Origin: Phaeobacter piscinae
Lineage (GTDB): Bacteria > Pseudomonadota > Alphaproteobacteria > Rhodobacterales > Rhodobacteraceae
Assembly (NCBI RefSeq): GCF_002407245.1
Contig: NZ_CP010681.1
Location: 248,001 to 312,000, forward strand
Direction: 5' to 3'
DNA length: 64,000 nt
In this document: one piece after another, positions 52,645 to 63,737 of the stretch
Numbering within the stretch: the stretch's first letter is position 1
How the letters are laid out: every line of letters starts with the position of its first letter
Made by a program: the position numbers and the translations under genes
The notes under the pieces: generated by a model
The model's input: only the letters and a program-made list of their open reading frames with translations
Database searches by the model: none
Told to the model about the DNA's origin: nothing

Positions 52645-53540
52645 ATCTGGCCCGGCTGCGCAATGTGATCGTCGGAGATGCCCAGGCTGACCGCGTGGTT
52701 CCGCCAAGCGGGTTTACCGCCCAGCTGACGCTGTTTGTGTCGGGGGCGATGGCGTTTCTGGCGGTCTTTGCGCTGGCCTTGTCGCTGGCCTCGGGCCGGT
52801 TGGCGGACCGCTGGGCGGAAGAGCTCGCCCGCGCTGCAACGCTGCGAATCAACGCGCCTGCTGAGCAACGCGTCGCCCAGACCGAAGCGGCGATGACCAT
52901 TCTGGAACAGACCCCGGGTGTTGCCTCCGCCCGCGCGCTCAGCCGCGAAGAACAGGCGGCACTTCTGACACCGTGGTTCGGAACCAAACTGCCGCTGGAT
53001 ACACTGCCAATCCCGCAGCTGATTGAGGTGATCGAAGGTGATCCGGGCTACGATGATGCAGGATTGCGATTGCGGCTGCAGGCTGAGGTGCCGGGTGCTG
53101 TTCTGGATGATCACACCCGTTGGCGCGCACCTTTGGTGGATGCGGCGCAGGCGCTGCGGCGTCTGGCATGGGTGTCAATTCTACTGATCGGCGGTGCCAC
53201 TGCTGCGATGATCACCCTCGCCGCCAACGCAGCTCTTGCCGCCAATGCCCAAGTGATTGAGGTGCTGCGCCTGGTTGGCGCCTTGGACACCTATATCGCA
53301 CAGGCCTTTATCCGGCGCTTTACCTTGCGCGCGCTGTTCGGGGCGGGGGTTGGTATGATGCTTGGCATGTTGGGGGTCTGGCTGATGCCCGAGGCCACGC
53401 GCGAGGGTGGGTTTCTGACCGGTCTGGGCTTTCAGGGCTGGAGCTGGCTCCTGCCGCTGTGCATTCCTTTGCTTGGTGCGCTCGTCGCCTTTGCCGCAAC
53501 AACCCGTGCGGCCAACAAACGTCTTGGAGATTTGGCGTGA
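52641..53540 (+). CDS. ftsX: Cell division protein FtsX
   Basis: 299 aa permease-like partner of FtsE. One helix near residue 30-52 is followed by a periplasmic domain (about 55-165) and three C-terminal helices, the FtsX plan. L-R-L-V-G-A-L-D-T-Y-I-A is the usual coupling helix. The stop overlaps the GTG start of plsC, so ftsE-ftsX-plsC-PPOX is one tight operon. Confidence 0.93.
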   Translation: MNLARLRNVIVGDAQADRVVPPSGFTAQLTLFVSGAMAFLAVFALALSLASGRLADRWAEELARAATLRINAPAEQRVAQTEAAMTILEQTPGVASARALSREEQAALLTPWFGTKLPLDTLPIPQLIEVIEGDPGYDDAGLRLRLQAEVPGAVLDDHTRWRAPLVDAAQALRRLAWVSILLIGGATAAMITLAANAALAANAQVIEVLRLVGALDTYIAQAFIRRFTLRALFGAGVGMMLGMLGVWLMPEATREGGFLTGLGFQGWSWLLPLCIPLLGALVAFAATTRAANKRLGDLA

Positions 53541-54286
53541 AAACTGCATTTCGATGGCTGCTCTCGGCCGTGTTTATGGTTCAGATCTATGTGATGATGC
53601 TGATCTTTGGTCTGGTTTTTGCGCCATGGGCTCTGGTGTCGCCGCGCGGCGCCCGCATGGCCTGCCGCAGCTATGCCGGTTATGTGTTGTGGTGCGCCCG
53701 CTGGATGCTGGGCCTGCGTACCGAGGTACGCGGCCCGGTGCCCACCGAGGAGGTGATCATCGCAGCAAAACATCAGAGTTTTCTGGATATTCTGATCATC
53801 TTTCACGCCACCCCATCAGCCAAGTTCATTATGAAGCGCGAGTTGCTGTGGACACCGATCATCGGCATCTATGCCAAGCGATTGGGCTGCGTGCCGGTCA
53901 ACCGCGGTAAGAAAGGCAATGCCATTGCCCGTATGGTCAAGGACGTCGCGGCAGAGTTCGCTGACCCCGGTCAGCTGGTGATTTACCCGCAAGGCACCCG
54001 CGTCGCCCCCGGGGCGGACAGGCCCTACAAGATCGGAACCGGGGTTCTTTATGCCGCACTGGAGCAGCCTTGTGTGCCTGCGGCGACCAATGTGGGTCTG
54101 TTCTGGCCGCGTACCGGGATTATGCGCAAACCTGGGCTGGGTGTGGTTGAGTTCCTGCCCGCTATTGCGCCGGGGCTGGACCGCGATGTGTTCATGGCCA
54201 CGCTGGAGCGCGAGGTCGAAGCCCATTCGAATAAGTTGATGCAGGAAGCGGGGTTCGAAGTCGATGGAGTTTCTCACCACCGTTGA
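53537..54286 (+). CDS. plsC: 1-acyl-sn-glycerol-3-phosphate acyltransferase
   Basis: 249 aa from GTG 53537, GGAG ahead. It acylates lysophosphatidic acid to phosphatidic acid at the inner membrane. The catalytic motif is H-Q-S-F-L-D (H-x4-D), and the substrate motif reads Y-P-Q-G-T-R, with Gln in place of the more usual Glu. An N-terminal helix (about 8-32) anchors it. It overlaps both neighbours. Could also be a relative with a different lipid acceptor. Confidence 0.92.
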   Translation: MKTAFRWLLSAVFMVQIYVMMLIFGLVFAPWALVSPRGARMACRSYAGYVLWCARWMLGLRTEVRGPVPTEEVIIAAKHQSFLDILIIFHATPSAKFIMKRELLWTPIIGIYAKRLGCVPVNRGKKGNAIARMVKDVAAEFADPGQLVIYPQGTRVAPGADRPYKIGTGVLYAALEQPCVPAATNVGLFWPRTGIMRKPGLGVVEFLPAIAPGLDRDVFMATLEREVEAHSNKLMQEAGFEVDGVSHHR

Positions 54287-54869
54287 GGCGCTTGAGGCGC
54301 ATTACGGCACACCCGGCGCGCCCTCTCTGCGCAAGGTGGCGCGGCAGATGACGCCGCTTTATCGCAAGTGGATCATGGCCTCGCGGCTGTGTATGTTGGC
54401 CACGGTTGGACCAGAAGGCACCGATGACAGCCCGCGTGGTGATGATGGTCCGGTGGTTCTGGAACTGGATCCGGGCAGGCTGGCCCTGCCGGACTGGCGG
54501 GGCAACAACCGGATCGACAGCCTGCGCAATATCGTGCGGGACCCGCGTGTCTCGTTGATGTTTCTGGTGCCGGGATCGAACAATGTGGTGCGGGTGAACG
54601 GTAACGCCCGGGTGACGGCGGACGCCGATCTGCGCGCCAGGTTTGACAAGAACGGCAAACAGCCCCGTACCGTCATTGTTATCGAAATCACTGAAATCTA
54701 CAGCCAATGCGCCCGCGCACTGATGCGCGCACGGACCTGGACCTCAGAAGATGAAAGCGCGGATCTGCCGACAATGGGGGAAATCCTTGCCGAGCAGACC
54801 GCCGGAGTAGAGGGCGGGAAGGCGTATGACGAGGCCTGGGCACCGCGCGCCGCCAAGACCATGTGGTAA
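54264..54869 (+). CDS. Pyridoxamine 5'-phosphate oxidase-like flavin-binding protein
   Basis: 201 aa split-barrel protein. M-L-A-T-V-G-P-E-G-T-D-D-S-P-R-G-D, then L-P-D-W-R-G-N-N-R-I-D-S-L-R-N-I and V-S-L-M-F-L-V-P-G match the FMN-binding subgroup named after MSMEG_1061. The substrate is unknown. It overlaps plsC by 23 bases, one of the longer overlaps here, but both frames look real. Confidence 0.88.
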   Translation: MEFLTTVEALEAHYGTPGAPSLRKVARQMTPLYRKWIMASRLCMLATVGPEGTDDSPRGDDGPVVLELDPGRLALPDWRGNNRIDSLRNIVRDPRVSLMFLVPGSNNVVRVNGNARVTADADLRARFDKNGKQPRTVIVIEITEIYSQCARALMRARTWTSEDESADLPTMGEILAEQTAGVEGGKAYDEAWAPRAAKTMW

Positions 54870-54942
54870 AGCCAATGCGTTGGGACGCGGACCAGCGCGC
54901 TGTCGTCAGGACATCGGCAGTTAAGGCGTGAGGTGCCTTCGG

Positions 54943-55257
54943 TCAGCTCATCAGGACCTGCCCAACAAGGATCTGCGGGCGAATGTTGGTGAAGTTTGCC
55001 ACATCATCAATGATCGGTCCGCCTTTCTCCGCCATCGCTGTGTCGAGCGTTTCCATATCCGGGAAGGTAATGGTCGCAATCAGCAGAAAGGCAGGCGGTA
55101 CGTCCGGCCCGCTGGCAATCCCGCGCGAGGCCTCAACCGTGTCCATCAGATCGCCCCAGTGCTCTTCCAACAGGGGGAGGTGGGTTTTTTCATAGTAGTC
55201 GTAGTCAAACGTTGCGTCTTCGGATGCAGGGTAGATCACTTGCAGGCTGACGGTCAT
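54943..55257 (-). CDS. EthD family protein
   Basis: 104 aa dimeric alpha-beta barrel type. L-Q-V-I-Y-P-A-S-E-D, Y-Y-E-K-T-H-L-P-L-L and D-V-A-N-F-T-N-I-R-P are typical of EthD, named for ethyl tert-butyl ether degradation clusters. In this setting it is a stand-alone protein of unknown role. It follows lpdA after the terminator at 55280-55308. Confidence 0.88.
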   Translation of the reverse strand: MTVSLQVIYPASEDATFDYDYYEKTHLPLLEEHWGDLMDTVEASRGIASGPDVPPAFLLIATITFPDMETLDTAMAEKGGPIIDDVANFTNIRPQILVGQVLMS

Positions 55258-55279
55258 GGCAGAAGCTCCGGTTCATGAG

Positions 55280-55308
55280 AAAGCGGCCCACCAGAGGTGG
55301 ACCGCTTT
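55280..55308 (-). terminator. Terminator of the lpdA transcript
   Basis: On minus, AAAGCGG (55308-55302) pairs with CCGCTTT (55286-55280), with an inner CCACC/GGTGG stem and a short T tract. It lies 70 bases beyond the lpdA stop and just before the EthD gene. Confidence 0.7.
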
Positions 55309-55377
55309 GGTGTAGGATCTGTCTCTAGCAGGAGGCGGCGGCAGAAAGTACCCCGTTTCCTGTAGACAAAGCCATGA

Positions 55378-56775
55378 TCAGCTGTGGATCGGACCGTCCC
55401 CGCAGGCCAAGGCCGCCTCGCGCACGGCCTCGGAATAGGTCGGATGCGCGTGACAGGTGAGGGCCAGATCCTCAGCAGAGGCGCCGAATTCCATTGCGAC
55501 GCAGATTTCATGGATCAGGTCGCCAGCGCCCGGACCGATGATGGCGGCCCCCAGAATACGGTCGGTTTCTTTGTCCGCGATGAGTTTCACAAAACCACCT
55601 TCGGCCTGATGCACGGCCTTGGCGCGGGCATTGCCCATAAACATGAACTTGCCGGTCTTGATCTTGCGACCTTCGGCCTTCAGCGCATCTTCGGTCTGGC
55701 CTACGGTGGCCACCTCGGGTGTGGTGTAGACCACGCCGGGGATCACGCCGTAGTTGACGTGTCCGTGTTTGCCCGCGATCACCTCGGCAACAGCCATGCC
55801 TTCGTCTTCGGCCTTATGGGCCAGCATTGGACCTTCGATGACGTCACCGATGGCATAGACACCTTTGACATTGGTGGCCCAATGGGCGTCGGTGGCGATC
55901 TGGCCGCGCTCGGTCATCTTGACACCCAGAGCGTCAAGGCCCAGCCCCTCAGCGTAGGGTTTGCGACCGGTGGCGACCAACACCACATCGGCATCAATCA
56001 CTTCTTCATCGCCGCCTTTTTTCGGCTGATACTTCACCTTTGCCTTGGTTTTGGACGGTTCAACCCCCTGTACCGCAGCCCCCATGATGAAGGTCAGACC
56101 CTGCTTTTCGAGGATCCGCTTAAAGCTGCGCTGAACATCCTTGTCCATGCCCGGGCAAACGGCGTCCATATATTCAACCACGGTCACGTCAGACCCCAGA
56201 CGTGCATAGACCGACCCCAGTTCCAGGCCGATGACACCAGCACCGATCACAACCATTTTCTTGGGGATCTTCGGCAGGTCCAGCGCGCCGGTGCTGTCCA
56301 CCACAACCCCCTTGTCGTTATCGACCTCAACGCCTGGCAGCGAGGAGGGCACCGAGCCGGAGGCAATTACGATGTTCTTGGCCTCATGGGTGTCATCGCC
56401 CACCTTGACCTTGCCAGCCTCGGGAATGGAGGCCCAGCCCTTGATCCAGTCGATCTTGTTCTTCTTGAACAGGAATTCGATACCGCCGGTGTTCTGGCCG
56501 ATGACCTCTTCCTTGTAGGATTTCATCTGCGGCCAGTCGACCGAGGGACTTTTGCCCTTCAGACCCATATGGGCGAAGTTATGTTCCGCTTCATGCAGCA
56601 GATGGGTCGAGTGCAGCAGGGCCTTTGACGGGATACAGCCGACGTTGAGGCAGGTGCCGCCGAGGGTTTCGCGGCCCTCGACCACGGCGGTCTTTAGGCC
56701 CAACTGGGCGCAGCGGATGGCGCTGACATAGCCACCGGGGCCGGCGCCGATTACGATGACGTCATAGGATGCCAT
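55378..56775 (-). CDS. lpdA: Dihydrolipoyl dehydrogenase (E3)
   Basis: 465 aa flavoprotein; reoxidises the lipoyl groups of the 2-oxoglutarate dehydrogenase E2 with NAD. The FAD loop V-I-G-A-G-P-G-G-Y is at about 6-14, the active disulfide in [13 protein letters not shown] (Cys at about 42 and 47) and the C-terminal H-A-H-P-T-Y-S-E is complete. It is the last E-component of the sucAB cluster on the minus strand, separated from sucB by two small membrane protein genes and a G/C-rich repeat. Confidence 0.96.
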   Translation of the reverse strand: MASYDVIVIGAGPGGYVSAIRCAQLGLKTAVVEGRETLGGTCLNVGCIPSKALLHSTHLLHEAEHNFAHMGLKGKSPSVDWPQMKSYKEEVIGQNTGGIEFLFKKNKIDWIKGWASIPEAGKVKVGDDTHEAKNIVIASGSVPSSLPGVEVDNDKGVVVDSTGALDLPKIPKKMVVIGAGVIGLELGSVYARLGSDVTVVEYMDAVCPGMDKDVQRSFKRILEKQGLTFIMGAAVQGVEPSKTKAKVKYQPKKGGDEEVIDADVVLVATGRKPYAEGLGLDALGVKMTERGQIATDAHWATNVKGVYAIGDVIEGPMLAHKAEDEGMAVAEVIAGKHGHVNYGVIPGVVYTTPEVATVGQTEDALKAEGRKIKTGKFMFMGNARAKAVHQAEGGFVKLIADKETDRILGAAIIGPGAGDLIHEICVAMEFGASAEDLALTCHAHPTYSEAVREAALACGDGPIHS

Positions 56776-56801
56776 TTTGATGTGCTCCTTCAGGGTTGAA
56801 C

Positions 56802-56853
56802 GGGGAGGGGGCTCTGCCCCCGGCCTTTGCGGGCCTCCCCCGGAGTATTTGAG
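56802..56853. repeat. Rhodobacteraceae-type intergenic G/C hairpin
   Basis: GGGGGC-TCT-GCCCCC (56807-56821) is a stem-loop, nested in an outer GGGGAGG/CCTCCCC pair, and is followed by CCCCCGGAGTATTTGAG. I recognise this as the G/C-rich dispersed intergenic element common in Roseobacter and Rhodobacter genomes. It sits between the MAPEG gene and lpdA. Confidence 0.65.
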
Positions 56854-56865
56854 AAAGGTGACAGC

Positions 56866-57255
56866 TCATACCAGCGCTGCGATCAACATAAAGACGGTGG
56901 CAAAAAAGCCAACAAACCAGATGATCGAGCGGCCAGGAGACCAGCCCAATGCGTAGGCCGGCACGTAGAACACCCGGGCGGCAAGGTAGACCCAGGCGCA
57001 GCCTGCGGTGAATCCGGTGGATTGATCGCTGATCACCACCACGCCGCAGGCGATGGTGAAGAGGATCAGCCCTTCGAAATGGTTTTCCATCGCACGTTTG
57101 AAGCGTCCGGCTGTACCTGTCAGGGTGACCGGTGTGTCGCGTGGGCCAAGTGCTATTTTCGGATCCAGTTGGCGATTTGCCGTGATGGCATATGCGCAAA
57201 ACTGAAGCGCTTGCAGCAGTGCGGCGAGGGTGAGGGCGGTGAGTTCAGGGGTCAT
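56866..57255 (-). CDS. MAPEG family membrane protein
   Basis: 129 aa from ATG 57255. Four hydrophobic helices with R-F-K-R-A-M-E-N-H-F-E-G-L, the MAPEG signature for glutathione- and eicosanoid-related membrane proteins. The bacterial role is mostly unknown. The ATG overlaps the stop of the preceding small gene (ATGA), showing translational coupling inside the sucAB-lpdA cluster. Confidence 0.88.
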   Translation of the reverse strand: MTPELTALTLAALLQALQFCAYAITANRQLDPKIALGPRDTPVTLTGTAGRFKRAMENHFEGLILFTIACGVVVISDQSTGFTAGCAWVYLAARVFYVPAYALGWSPGRSIIWFVGFFATVFMLIAALV

Positions 57256-57524
57256 GACTGCCGATCTTTTCGAGCGTCGATCCAAATCCAGAAGGGATGA
57301 ATCCAGCCCAGAGTCGCGTATATGGTGAAGGCTTTGAATGAGGGACGCTGCATCTGGTGAGCTGATTGCTCTGCATAAGTCAACAGCGTCACTACTGAAC
57401 AGGTTAGCCAGATCAAAAACCAGAACAGGACTGGCCGCTCACCGTGCCATTTGACTACTCGGTCCCTTAGCGCAAAAAGCTTCGGGCACTCTTTTTCATA
57501 GTCAGGCTCGGGCTGATAACTCAT
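57252..57524 (-). CDS. Small membrane protein, unknown function
   Basis: 90 aa from ATG 57524. A charged N-terminus (Y-E-K-E-C-P-K-L, V-V-K-W-H-G-E-R) is followed by one clear helix, F-W-F-L-I-W-L-T-C-S-V-V-T-L-L, and a second weak aromatic one. No family is recognised. It lies about 75 bases after sucB and overlaps the MAPEG gene. Its base use looks a little less GC-rich than the flanking enzymes. Confidence 0.6.
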   Translation of the reverse strand: MSYQPEPDYEKECPKLFALRDRVVKWHGERPVLFWFLIWLTCSVVTLLTYAEQSAHQMQRPSFKAFTIYATLGWIHPFWIWIDARKDRQS

Positions 57525-57597
57525 ATGGCCCCACAGTGATTTGATGCGGTACGCATCGGGCCACGGGCTGGCCCGATGCAATTGGTACGCGACTGAA

Positions 57598-59151
<1,554 letters not shown>

Positions 59152-59157
59152 GGGGTG

Positions 59158-62115
59158 TTATCCTTCGATGCTCAGCGCTTCGTTCACGAGCGCAGCTTGT
59201 TGGGCTTTGTGTTCGCTGGCCAGGCCCGTTGCGGGCGAAGCCGAGGTGGCGCGACCGACATAGGTCGGGCGGCTGTGCTTGGCGCCGATGCGCGTCAGCA
59301 CCCATTCGATATTGGGCTCGATGAAGCTCCAGGCGCCCTGATTTTTGGGCTCCTCCTGACACCAGACCACCTCAGCACCTTTGAAGCGCTCAAGCTCCTT
59401 CACAAGGGAGATAGCAGGGAACGGATAATATTGTTCAATCCGCATCAGATATACATCGTCGAGCCCACGGGCGTCGCGTTCTTCCAGAAGGTCATAGTAA
59501 ACCTTGCCCGAGCAGAGAACGACGCGCTTGATTTTGTCATCGGCGACCAGCTTGGTGTCGGAATTGCCATGCTGGGCGTCATCCCACAGCACACGGTGGA
59601 AGGACGAACCGGTGGTGAACTCTTCTGCCTTGGACACGGCCAATTTGTGGCGCAGCAGCGATTTCGGCGTGACCAAAATCAGCGGCTTGCGGAAGGTACG
59701 GTGCAGCTGGCGGCGCAGGATGTGGAAGTAGTTCGCCGGTGTTGTGCAATTCGCCACGATCCAGTTGTCTTGACCACACATCTGCAGGAAGCGTTCGAGG
59801 CGCGCGGAGGAGTGCTCCGGCCCCTGGCCCTCAAACCCGTGCGGCAGCAGGCAGACCAAGCCGGACATCCGCAGCCATTTGCTTTCGCCGGAGGAGATGA
59901 ACTGATCGAACATGATCTGCGCACCATTGGCGAAATCACCGAACTGCGCTTCCCAGAGCGTCAGTGCATTGGGTTCGGCGAGTGAATAGCCATACTCGAA
60001 GCCCAGCACAGCATACTCGCTGAGGGCCGAGTCGATCACCTCATAGTGGGATTGCCCGCTGCGGATATTGTTGAGCGGATAGTATCGTTCCTCGGTGTTC
60101 TGATTGACGATGCCGGAATGACGCTGGGAGAATGTACCACGGGTGGCATCCTGTCCGGACAGACGCACCGGATAGCCCTCAGTCAGAAGAGAGCCAAAGG
60201 CGAGCGCCTCCCCGGTTGCCCAATCGATCCCCTCGCCGCTGTCCACCATCTTGGCACGTGCGTCTAGGAAACGGCCGATGGTTTTGTGGACTGGAAATCC
60301 CTCGGGCACACGGCTGAGAGCGGTGCCGACCTCTTTGAACGTCTCGGGCGACACAGAGGTCTGGCCGCGCTGGTAATCGGTGTCCTTTTTGTCGAGGTGG
60401 GACCAGCGGCCATCCAGCCAGTCCGCCTTGTTCGGCTTGAAGTTTTTACCGGCTTCGAATTCCTCATTCAATCGGGCTTGGAACGAGGCTTTCATATCCT
60501 CGATCTCACCCTCGGGGATCAGGCCATCCTTCACCAGACGCTCGGTATAAAGCGACAGGGTTGTTTTGTGGCCCTTGATCTTCTTGTACATTAGCGGGTT
60601 GGTGAACATGGGCTCGTCGCCCTCGTTATGGCCAAACCGGCGGTAGCAGAAGATATCGAGAACGACATCCTTGTGGAATTTCTGGCGGAATTCCGTGGCG
60701 ACCCTGGCGGCGTGAACCACCGCTTCCGGATCGTCACCGTTGACGTGGAAGATCGGCGCCTCGACCACCAACGCGTTGTCGGTGGGGTAAGGCGAAGAGC
60801 GCGAGAAATGCGGTGCCGTGGTAAAACCGATCTGGTTGTTCACCACGATATGCATAGTGCCGCCGGCCTTGTGACCGCGCAGGCCGGAGAGGGCGAAGCA
60901 TTCGGCCACAACGCCTTGGCCTGCAAAGGCTGCGTCACCGTGCAAGAGGATCGGCAGCACCTTGGTGCGCTCGCTGTCCTTGAGCTGATCCTGCTTTGCG
61001 CGAACTTTGCCAAGAACAACCGGGTTCACGGCCTCAAGGTGGGAGGGGTTCGCAGTCAAGGACAAGTGAACGGTGTTGCCGTCGAATTCACGGTCGGAAG
61101 AGGCGCCGAGGTGATATTTTACATCTCCCGATCCATCAACATCTTCGGGCTTGAAGCTGCCGCCCTGAAATTCGTTGAAAATCGCCTTGTATGGCTTCTG
61201 CATCACATTGGCGAGCACCGATAGGCGTCCGCGGTGTGGCATGCCGATGACGATATCACGGATCCCCAGCGCGCCACCGCGCTTGATGATCTGCTCCATT
61301 GCCGGAATAAGGCTCTCGCCACCGTCCAGACCGAAGCGCTTCGTGCCCATGTATTTGACGTGCAGGAATTTCTCGAAACCCTCTGCCTCAACCATTTTGT
61401 TGAGGATCGCCTTGCGGCCCTCGCGGGTAAAGCGGATTTCTTTGTCATAGCCCTCGATCCGCTCCTTCAGCCAGCTGGCCTGTTCGGGATCGGAGATATG
61501 CATGTACTGTAGCGCAAAGGTGCCGCAATAGGTCCGTTTCACGATGCTGACGATCTGACGCATCGAGGCGACCTGAAGCCCCAGAACATTGTCGATGAAG
61601 ATCGGGCGGTCCATGTCCGCTTCGGTGAAGCCATAGGTGCGCGGATCCAGCTCGGGATGCTGGGCCTCCTCGCGCATACCGAGGGGGTCGAGATTGGCGG
61701 CCAGATGGCCACGGATCCGGTAGGCCCGGATCAGCATCAGGGCCCGGATCGAATCCAGCACAGCGCGCTGGACCTGATCATCGGTGACTTCAACGCCCTT
61801 GGCAGCGGCCTGGTCCTTGATCTTCTTGCCAGCACCCTTGGCCTCTGCCGGGGCCGGCCACTCGCCCGTCAGCGCGCCAGTCAGATCATCATTGGGGGCA
61901 GGCGGCCAGTCGGCGCGCGCCCAGGAGGGGCCAGCGGCCTCCGCCTTCACATCAAGTTCTGCGTCACCCATCTGCCGAAAGAACTCAGCCCAGGCGGCAT
62001 CCACCGCGTTGGGATCATTGGCGTATTGGGCATAGAGCTGCTCAAGATACTCAGCATTGTGCCCCTGCATGAAGGAGGAAGCATGGAAGAGTTCGTTAGG
62101 GCTCTGGTCGGTCAT
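59158..62115 (-). CDS. sucA: 2-oxoglutarate dehydrogenase E1
   Basis: 985 aa thiamine diphosphate enzyme; decarboxylates 2-oxoglutarate and passes succinyl to E2. N-terminal A-E-Y-L-E-Q-L-Y matches the E2-binding segment. I-G-M-P-H-R-G-R-L, L-H-G-D-A-A-F-A-G-Q-G and Y-R-R-F-G-H-N-E-G-D-E-P are the cofactor region. L-P-H-G-F-E-G-Q-G-P-E-H-S-S-A-R is the C-terminal conserved block. The length is normal. Confidence 0.97.
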   Translation of the reverse strand: MTDQSPNELFHASSFMQGHNAEYLEQLYAQYANDPNAVDAAWAEFFRQMGDAELDVKAEAAGPSWARADWPPAPNDDLTGALTGEWPAPAEAKGAGKKIKDQAAAKGVEVTDDQVQRAVLDSIRALMLIRAYRIRGHLAANLDPLGMREEAQHPELDPRTYGFTEADMDRPIFIDNVLGLQVASMRQIVSIVKRTYCGTFALQYMHISDPEQASWLKERIEGYDKEIRFTREGRKAILNKMVEAEGFEKFLHVKYMGTKRFGLDGGESLIPAMEQIIKRGGALGIRDIVIGMPHRGRLSVLANVMQKPYKAIFNEFQGGSFKPEDVDGSGDVKYHLGASSDREFDGNTVHLSLTANPSHLEAVNPVVLGKVRAKQDQLKDSERTKVLPILLHGDAAFAGQGVVAECFALSGLRGHKAGGTMHIVVNNQIGFTTAPHFSRSSPYPTDNALVVEAPIFHVNGDDPEAVVHAARVATEFRQKFHKDVVLDIFCYRRFGHNEGDEPMFTNPLMYKKIKGHKTTLSLYTERLVKDGLIPEGEIEDMKASFQARLNEEFEAGKNFKPNKADWLDGRWSHLDKKDTDYQRGQTSVSPETFKEVGTALSRVPEGFPVHKTIGRFLDARAKMVDSGEGIDWATGEALAFGSLLTEGYPVRLSGQDATRGTFSQRHSGIVNQNTEERYYPLNNIRSGQSHYEVIDSALSEYAVLGFEYGYSLAEPNALTLWEAQFGDFANGAQIMFDQFISSGESKWLRMSGLVCLLPHGFEGQGPEHSSARLERFLQMCGQDNWIVANCTTPANYFHILRRQLHRTFRKPLILVTPKSLLRHKLAVSKAEEFTTGSSFHRVLWDDAQHGNSDTKLVADDKIKRVVLCSGKVYYDLLEERDARGLDDVYLMRIEQYYPFPAISLVKELERFKGAEVVWCQEEPKNQGAWSFIEPNIEWVLTRIGAKHSRPTYVGRATSASPATGLASEHKAQQAALVNEALSIEG

Positions 62116-62288
62116 GTAAGTACCTCTTGCGGGTTGGGACCGGTTCTAGTGCGACCTGGGGTCATGAGTGACAGCCTGATCAGAAGGCGTTTCGGAAGAG
62201 TAAAACGCCTCTGGAATCCTGCAGCAGATAAGATCGGCCTCTGGAGGTAACAATCCTATCGACAAAAGGATCCCTGAAACGGGAAGAA

Positions 62289-62344
62289 GAGCGCCCATGA
62301 CAGGCGCTCATTTTCCGGACAGACGGTTCAGATCCGTCCGGAAA
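62289..62344. other. Two tandem hairpins between sucD and sucA
   Basis: TTTCCGGAC (62312-62320) pairs with GTCCGGAAA (62336-62344), and GAGCGCC (62289-62295) with GGCGCTC (62303-62309). Neither is followed on minus by a clean T run. They may partly stop or protect the sucCD message, setting the ratio to sucAB. Confidence 0.55.
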
Positions 62345-62379
62345 GTGATCTTGGATGCCGTATGAGGCAGGCTGTGGCA

Positions 62380-63264
62380 TTATTTGCCGATGGCCTTCAG
62401 CACGGCCTCGCCCAGTGTGGCGGGGCTGTCGGCGACGACGATACCAGCGGATTTCATCGCCTCGATCTTGTCTTCGGCACCACCTTTGCCGCCTGCGACG
62501 ATCGCGCCAGCGTGACCCATGCGGCGGCCCGGAGGGGCTGTGCGGCCTGCGATAAAGCCCGCGATGGGCTTCCAGCGGCCTTTTTTCTTCTGCTCGGCGA
62601 TGAATTCTGCGGCTTCTTCTTCAGCGGAGCCACCGATTTCACCGATCATGATGATCGACTGGGTTTCATCATCGTTCAGGAACATGTCCAGCACGTCGAT
62701 GTGCTCGGTGCCTTTGATCGGGTCGCCGCCGATGCCGACAGCGGTGGACTGGCCCAGACCGATGTCTGCGGTCTGCTTCACCGCCTCATAGGTCAGGGTG
62801 CCCGAGCGGGACACAACACCGACCGAGCCACGCTTGTGGATGTGGCCAGGCATGATGCCGATCTTGCAGGCATCAGGCGTGATCACGCCGGGGCAGTTCG
62901 GGCCAATGAGGCGCGATTTGCTGTCTTCCAGCGCCCGCTTGACTTTCATCATGTCCAGAACCGGGATGCCCTCGGTGATGCAGACAATCAACTCCATCTC
63001 GGCATCGATGGCCTCAAGGATGGAGTCAGCTGCGAAGGGGGGCGGCACGTAGATCACAGAGGCATTCGCCTCGGTCACATGCTTGGCTTCATGCACGGAG
63101 TTGAAGACCGGCAGGTTCAGGTGGGTCTGGCCACCCTTGCCCGGTGTCACGCCGCCGACCATCTTGGTGCCATAGGCGATGGCCTGTTCGGAGTGGAATG
63201 TGCCCTGCGAGCCGGTGAAGCCCTGACAGATGACCTTGGTGTTTTCGTCGATGAGGACTGCCAT
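62380..63264 (-). CDS. sucD: Succinyl-CoA ligase alpha subunit
   Basis: 294 aa; with SucC it converts succinyl-CoA to succinate with ATP or GTP formation. The CoA site [10 protein letters not shown] and V-T-P-G-K-G-G are N-terminal. The phospho-His is in G-H-A-G-A-I-V. An unrelated lipoprotein gene lies between it and sucC. Confidence 0.97.
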   Translation of the reverse strand: MAVLIDENTKVICQGFTGSQGTFHSEQAIAYGTKMVGGVTPGKGGQTHLNLPVFNSVHEAKHVTEANASVIYVPPPFAADSILEAIDAEMELIVCITEGIPVLDMMKVKRALEDSKSRLIGPNCPGVITPDACKIGIMPGHIHKRGSVGVVSRSGTLTYEAVKQTADIGLGQSTAVGIGGDPIKGTEHIDVLDMFLNDDETQSIIMIGEIGGSAEEEAAEFIAEQKKKGRWKPIAGFIAGRTAPPGRRMGHAGAIVAGGKGGAEDKIEAMKSAGIVVADSPATLGEAVLKAIGK

Positions 63265-63285
63265 TTTAGGAGTCTCCTTGATTTG

Positions 63286-63732
63286 TCAGCTGTTTCCGAC
63301 GTGGACGTTGTAATGGGGAGTGCTTGTAGCAATCAGCGACGGTCGAAAGGTCGTCTTGCCGATTTGGCTCTCGTTTGCCCTAAACGCCTGGTGGAGTTTC
63401 TGAGGATTTTCGTCTGAGGCGAACACCATGGAGCATTCGCCATCTCTTAGTTTCACAGAGAGGTTCAGTTTTGGGTGATAGTAAGTCTTAAACGTCGAAT
63501 GTTGAACAAAGCCCAGCTTTGCAGCTTGTGTGGCAACATTAGATCGATCGCCCCCACACATTTTGCTGAACATTGCTGTTGCAATCGCCGGACTCACAGA
63601 TTGTGATCCTGGTTGGGCATAGGCAGATTGCTGCAGTGTAGTCTGCGGGCGTGTCCCAATCTGAGTGGTCTCGGTTGATTGACAAGCCGAAACCGTCAGA
63701 GCCAAAAGTGCAACTAAAACGACGTTTTTCAA
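63286..63732 (-). CDS. Lipoprotein inserted between sucC and sucD
   Basis: 148 aa. Signal with lipobox V-S-A-C, Cys17, then a Gln/Ser/Thr-rich linker. The folded part has two Cys (M-C-G-G-D and G-E-C-S-M-V-F) that could form a disulfide, with K-T-Y-Y-H-P-K-L-N-L-S-V-K-L between. No family is recognised. Base composition is clearly less GC-rich than sucC and sucD, which suggests later insertion. It starts 5 bases after the sucC stop, so it is read with the operon. Confidence 0.75.
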   Translation of the reverse strand: MKNVVLVALLALTVSACQSTETTQIGTRPQTTLQQSAYAQPGSQSVSPAIATAMFSKMCGGDRSNVATQAAKLGFVQHSTFKTYYHPKLNLSVKLRDGECSMVFASDENPQKLHQAFRANESQIGKTTFRPSLIATSTPHYNVHVGNS

Positions 63733-63737
63733 CTTTC

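Noticed and set aside
55384..56628. 414-codon plus-strand open frame over lpdA
   Set aside because: Antisense to a fully conserved gene, with no recognisable motif.
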